This document shows, in pieces, positions 5,042 to 6,817 of a DNA stretch of 6,817 nucleotides; the first letter of the stretch is position 1; every line of letters begins with the position of its first letter. The notes under the pieces are model-generated. The model saw only the letters and a program-made list of their open reading frames with translations. It made no database searches and had not been told where the DNA came from. Origin of the DNA: Verrucomicrobiota bacterium (GTDB lineage Bacteria; Verrucomicrobiota; Kiritimatiellia; Kiritimatiellales; Tichowtungiaceae); the NCBI GenBank assembly GCA_020853375.1, contig JADYZA010000166.1:1-6817 (forward strand). The letters are read 5' to 3'. A program made the translations under genes and the position numbers.

Positions 5042-6358
5042 ATGTGCTACGCGCTTCCAGGTGTTGTGACGGAGATCAGCGGACGCAATGCAGTAATCAG
5101 CTACTTCGGCGAAATCCGTTCGGCACTCTGCGAGCTTACCAGCATTCAGCCCGGCGACTACGTCTATGCACAGGGCGGTTATGTCATCGAAAAAGTCGAT
5201 CCCGACTTCGCCCGCGAAATGCTCGACACGTGGAACGAGCTGTTCCTAGTTCTTCAGGAACGCGATACAGCCATGTCAGAACGCCCCTCGCCGGAACCCA
5301 ATGACCGTCCGCTTCAGGACATCCTCGATAAAGCGGGCGCAGGGGAATCCATTTCCCGCGACGAGTTGCGCTACCTGCTGACCGTTGAAGAACCTGAACG
5401 CCTCGAACGGCTGTACCGCACCGCCAACGCCGTTCGTCATTTGCACCACCGCAACTCCTGTTGTGTGCACGGCATCCTTGAAATTTCAAACTATTGTTCC
5501 AGCGACTGCCTTTACTGCGGATTGGCCGTCAACTCCACACTGACCCGCCGCTACCGGATGACCCGCGACGAGATTCTCGAAGCGGCCAAAGAAGCGATTG
5601 AAGGGTTCGGCTTTAAGTCGCTGGTTCTCCAATCCGGCGAAGATCCAGCATACACTCCGGCTTTTCTGGCCGAAATTGTCGCCGAGATTAAGCGCCGCCA
5701 CGGCGTATTCATCTGCGTCAGCTTCGGCGAAGTTGGCCTCGACGGCCTTGATATGCTGTACGAAGCCGGAGCCCGCGCTCTGCTGATGCGCTTCGAAACA
5801 TCGGACGCTAAGCTCTACGCTGAACTTCACCCCGGCGATACGCTGGAAGCCCGTCTGAGCCATTTGCGCCACGCGGTAAAGACCGGATGGATGACCGTAA
5901 CCGGTGGACTCATCGGATTGCCCGGCCAAACGGTTGACTCGCTGGCCGATGATATTCTGCTGGCAGGTGAACTGAATGCCGAAATGTTCAGCTTTGGCCC
6001 GGTACTGGCCAGCTGTCGCCGCCGCGACATTATTCCGGCCACCGAGCCACAAATGCTCCGCGCGTTGGCCGCCGCGCGGATTGCCGCGCCGCCGCAAGCC
6101 AAAGTGCTGGTCACCACCGCTTTTGAAACCTTGTCGCCGAACGCCCGCGAACGTGGACTGATGGCCGGTGCCAGCTCGGTCATGTTGAACGTCACGCCGC
6201 TCCGTTACCGCGCTGACTATGCGATCTACGACGGACGCGCCCACGCTGACGAAAGCATCGCCGACCAGACCCGCGCCATCATTCAGCTCCTCGACCGCCT
6301 CGGCCGCGCTCCCAGCGACCTCGGCGTCGCCACGCCCTCGCTCTCTAAGCTTGGGTAG
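5042..6358 (+). CDS. hypC/hydE: HypC-HydE fusion: hydrogenase maturation chaperone plus radical SAM enzyme
   Basis: Residues 1 to about 72 are a complete HypC/HypF-dependent iron-carrier domain: MCYALPG with the essential Cys2, GEIRSALCELT, then GDYVYAQGGYVIEKVD and the closing helix. HypC with HypD holds the Fe(CN)2CO unit for [NiFe] hydrogenases. After a linker (about 73-90), residues 91-438 match HydE in length and order: CxxxCxxC at C152, C156, C159 for the SAM-binding [4Fe-4S] cluster, LQSGEDP (196-202), LMRFETS (248-254), GLIGLPGQT (289-297), VTTAF (357-361) and NVTPLRYR. HydE acts in [FeFe] H-cluster assembly. The auxiliary C-terminal cysteines of Thermotoga HydE are absent, which is common. 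The start is ATG 5042, with only a weak purine site upstream (GGGA, 5027-5030). It follows echABCDEF-hypA after a 171-base gap, so it may have its own promoter. PylB is the nearest alternative family, but the HypC fusion argues for hydrogenase maturation. Confidence 0.88.
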   Translation: MCYALPGVVTEISGRNAVISYFGEIRSALCELTSIQPGDYVYAQGGYVIEKVDPDFAREMLDTWNELFLVLQERDTAMSERPSPEPNDRPLQDILDKAGAGESISRDELRYLLTVEEPERLERLYRTANAVRHLHHRNSCCVHGILEISNYCSSDCLYCGLAVNSTLTRRYRMTRDEILEAAKEAIEGFGFKSLVLQSGEDPAYTPAFLAEIVAEIKRRHGVFICVSFGEVGLDGLDMLYEAGARALLMRFETSDAKLYAELHPGDTLEARLSHLRHAVKTGWMTVTGGLIGLPGQTVDSLADDILLAGELNAEMFSFGPVLASCRRRDIIPATEPQMLRALAAARIAAPPQAKVLVTTAFETLSPNARERGLMAGASSVMLNVTPLRYRADYAIYDGRAHADESIADQTRAIIQLLDRLGRAPSDLGVATPSLSKLG

Positions 6359-6408
6359 GGGAGGATCAGGCGCTTTTTCCAGATGTTGGAACTGCAAGAT
6401 TACAGAAC

Positions 6409-6817
6409 TCATTCCTTCGTCTTTTTTGCCTGCTCTTTCTGCTCCGCGACTTGTTTGATTTGCAGAAGTCGACTCTTACGTTCTTCGCGCGTGACGTACC
6501 AGTCTCGGATGAGTGTTTCGATCAAGCCGATGAGAAGTTCCGCCTCGCTCGGGTCAACATCAACGATCAGGTCAATGTCTTTTTCCATGTGGGCACCAAT
6601 ATTGCCTACTTTACGAACGGAATCGATTGCCTCCCACGTCAAAGGATCGGTCTTGTCCTTGATCTGTTCGATCTCATCAACCAGTCGACCTGCCTTAACT
6701 TTCCAAAAATCCCGAATGATTCCTTGCAGGCAACGCCGAGAAAGCGTTGCGGACGCCTTAGGGCTTGCTTCTTGGATGAGGCACGCTTCGTTGTAGTCCG
6801 CGACAATTGCTGCTGGA
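6409..6817 (-). CDS. DUF4145-type protein (5' partial, runs off right edge)
   Basis: The minus-strand frame is open from the right edge to a TGA at 6409-6411, giving 135 residues of the C-terminal end. It reads YNEACLIQEASPKASATLS, RRCLQGIIRDF, TDPLTWEAIDSVRKVGNIGAH, DPSEAELLIGLIETLI and RDWYVTREER. This series of short helices with a conserved VR-K-x-GNIGAH core is characteristic of DUF4145, a small helical domain often at the C-terminus of type I restriction or other defence-associated proteins, but also found alone. A nearer start (TTG 6642) would cut the domain in half, so the gene surely begins outside the window. The last 20 residues are charged and Lys/Gln-rich. It converges on hypC-hydE with 50 bases between them and shows no functional link to the hydrogenase. 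Its biochemical role is unknown. Confidence 0.78.
   Translation of the reverse strand, partial: PAAIVADYNEACLIQEASPKASATLSRRCLQGIIRDFWKVKAGRLVDEIEQIKDKTDPLTWEAIDSVRKVGNIGAHMEKDIDLIVDVDPSEAELLIGLIETLIRDWYVTREERKSRLLQIKQVAEQKEQAKKTKE

Noticed and set aside
5273..6358. Separate hydE gene starting at ATG 5273 (Met78)
   Set aside because: An AGGAA lies 12 bases upstream, but the frame is continuous with a complete HypC domain and has no stop between, so a fusion is the simpler reading; it could mark the ancestral start.
5042..6358. PylB (methylornithine synthase) or biotin synthase identity
   Set aside because: Both are related radical SAM families, but no pyl or bio genes are present, and the HypC domain and hydrogenase neighbours point to HydE.
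6377..6391. TTCCA/TGGAA hairpin between the convergent genes as a terminator
   Set aside because: The stem is only 5 bp and no T-run follows on either strand; the plus-strand T-run comes before the stem.

Overview
The window is the 3' part of an energy-converting [NiFe] hydrogenase operon of the Ech type (group 4, membrane-bound, related to complex I), followed by two hydrogenase-maturation genes. A partial, unrelated gene converges on it from the right edge. The + strand genes read in canonical ech order A-B-C-D-E-F, then hypA, then a gene whose product starts as HypC and continues as a HydE-like radical SAM enzyme. Such a gene set indicates a strictly anaerobic bacterium or archaeon that couples H2 production or oxidation to ion pumping. 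The Shine-Dalgarno-like sites and GC-rich codon use fit a bacterium. AT-rich heptamer repeats between genes recall those I associate loosely with uncultured PVC-group bacteria (Kiritimatiellota/Lentisphaerota), but that is only an impression and no marker gene here settles taxonomy.

Layout: positions 2-1801 hold one open frame covering the C-terminal part of an EchA antiporter-like subunit and a whole EchB (NuoH-like) subunit, fused without a stop. Positions 1815-2720 hold the EchC small subunit (NuoB-like) with a complete GNAT acetyltransferase domain fused to its C-terminus. Positions 2717-3109 are EchD, 3112-4191 the EchE large subunit with both NiFe-binding cysteine pairs and no C-terminal extension, 4196-4525 the two-cluster ferredoxin EchF, and 4526-4870 HypA. 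A 171-base gap at 4871-5041 carries a small hairpin and two inverted arrays of 7-bp repeats. Positions 5042-6358 are the HypC-HydE fusion. After a 50-base gap comes the 3' end of a DUF4145-type gene on the minus strand, which runs off the right edge.

How they work together: EchF passes ferredoxin electrons to the cluster in EchC and then to the NiFe site in EchE. EchD helps hold the soluble arm together, and EchA-EchB form the membrane ion-translocating arm. HypA delivers nickel. HypC normally chaperones the Fe(CN)2CO unit onto the large subunit. HydE is known only from [FeFe]-hydrogenase H-cluster assembly, so a HypC-HydE chimera beside a [NiFe] operon is the most notable feature. The window therefore has three gene fusions in one hydrogenase locus (EchA-EchB, EchC-GNAT, HypC-HydE). 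The HydE-like domain also departs from canonical HydE at one conserved motif, which suggests a radical SAM step serving [NiFe] rather than [FeFe] maturation (inference).
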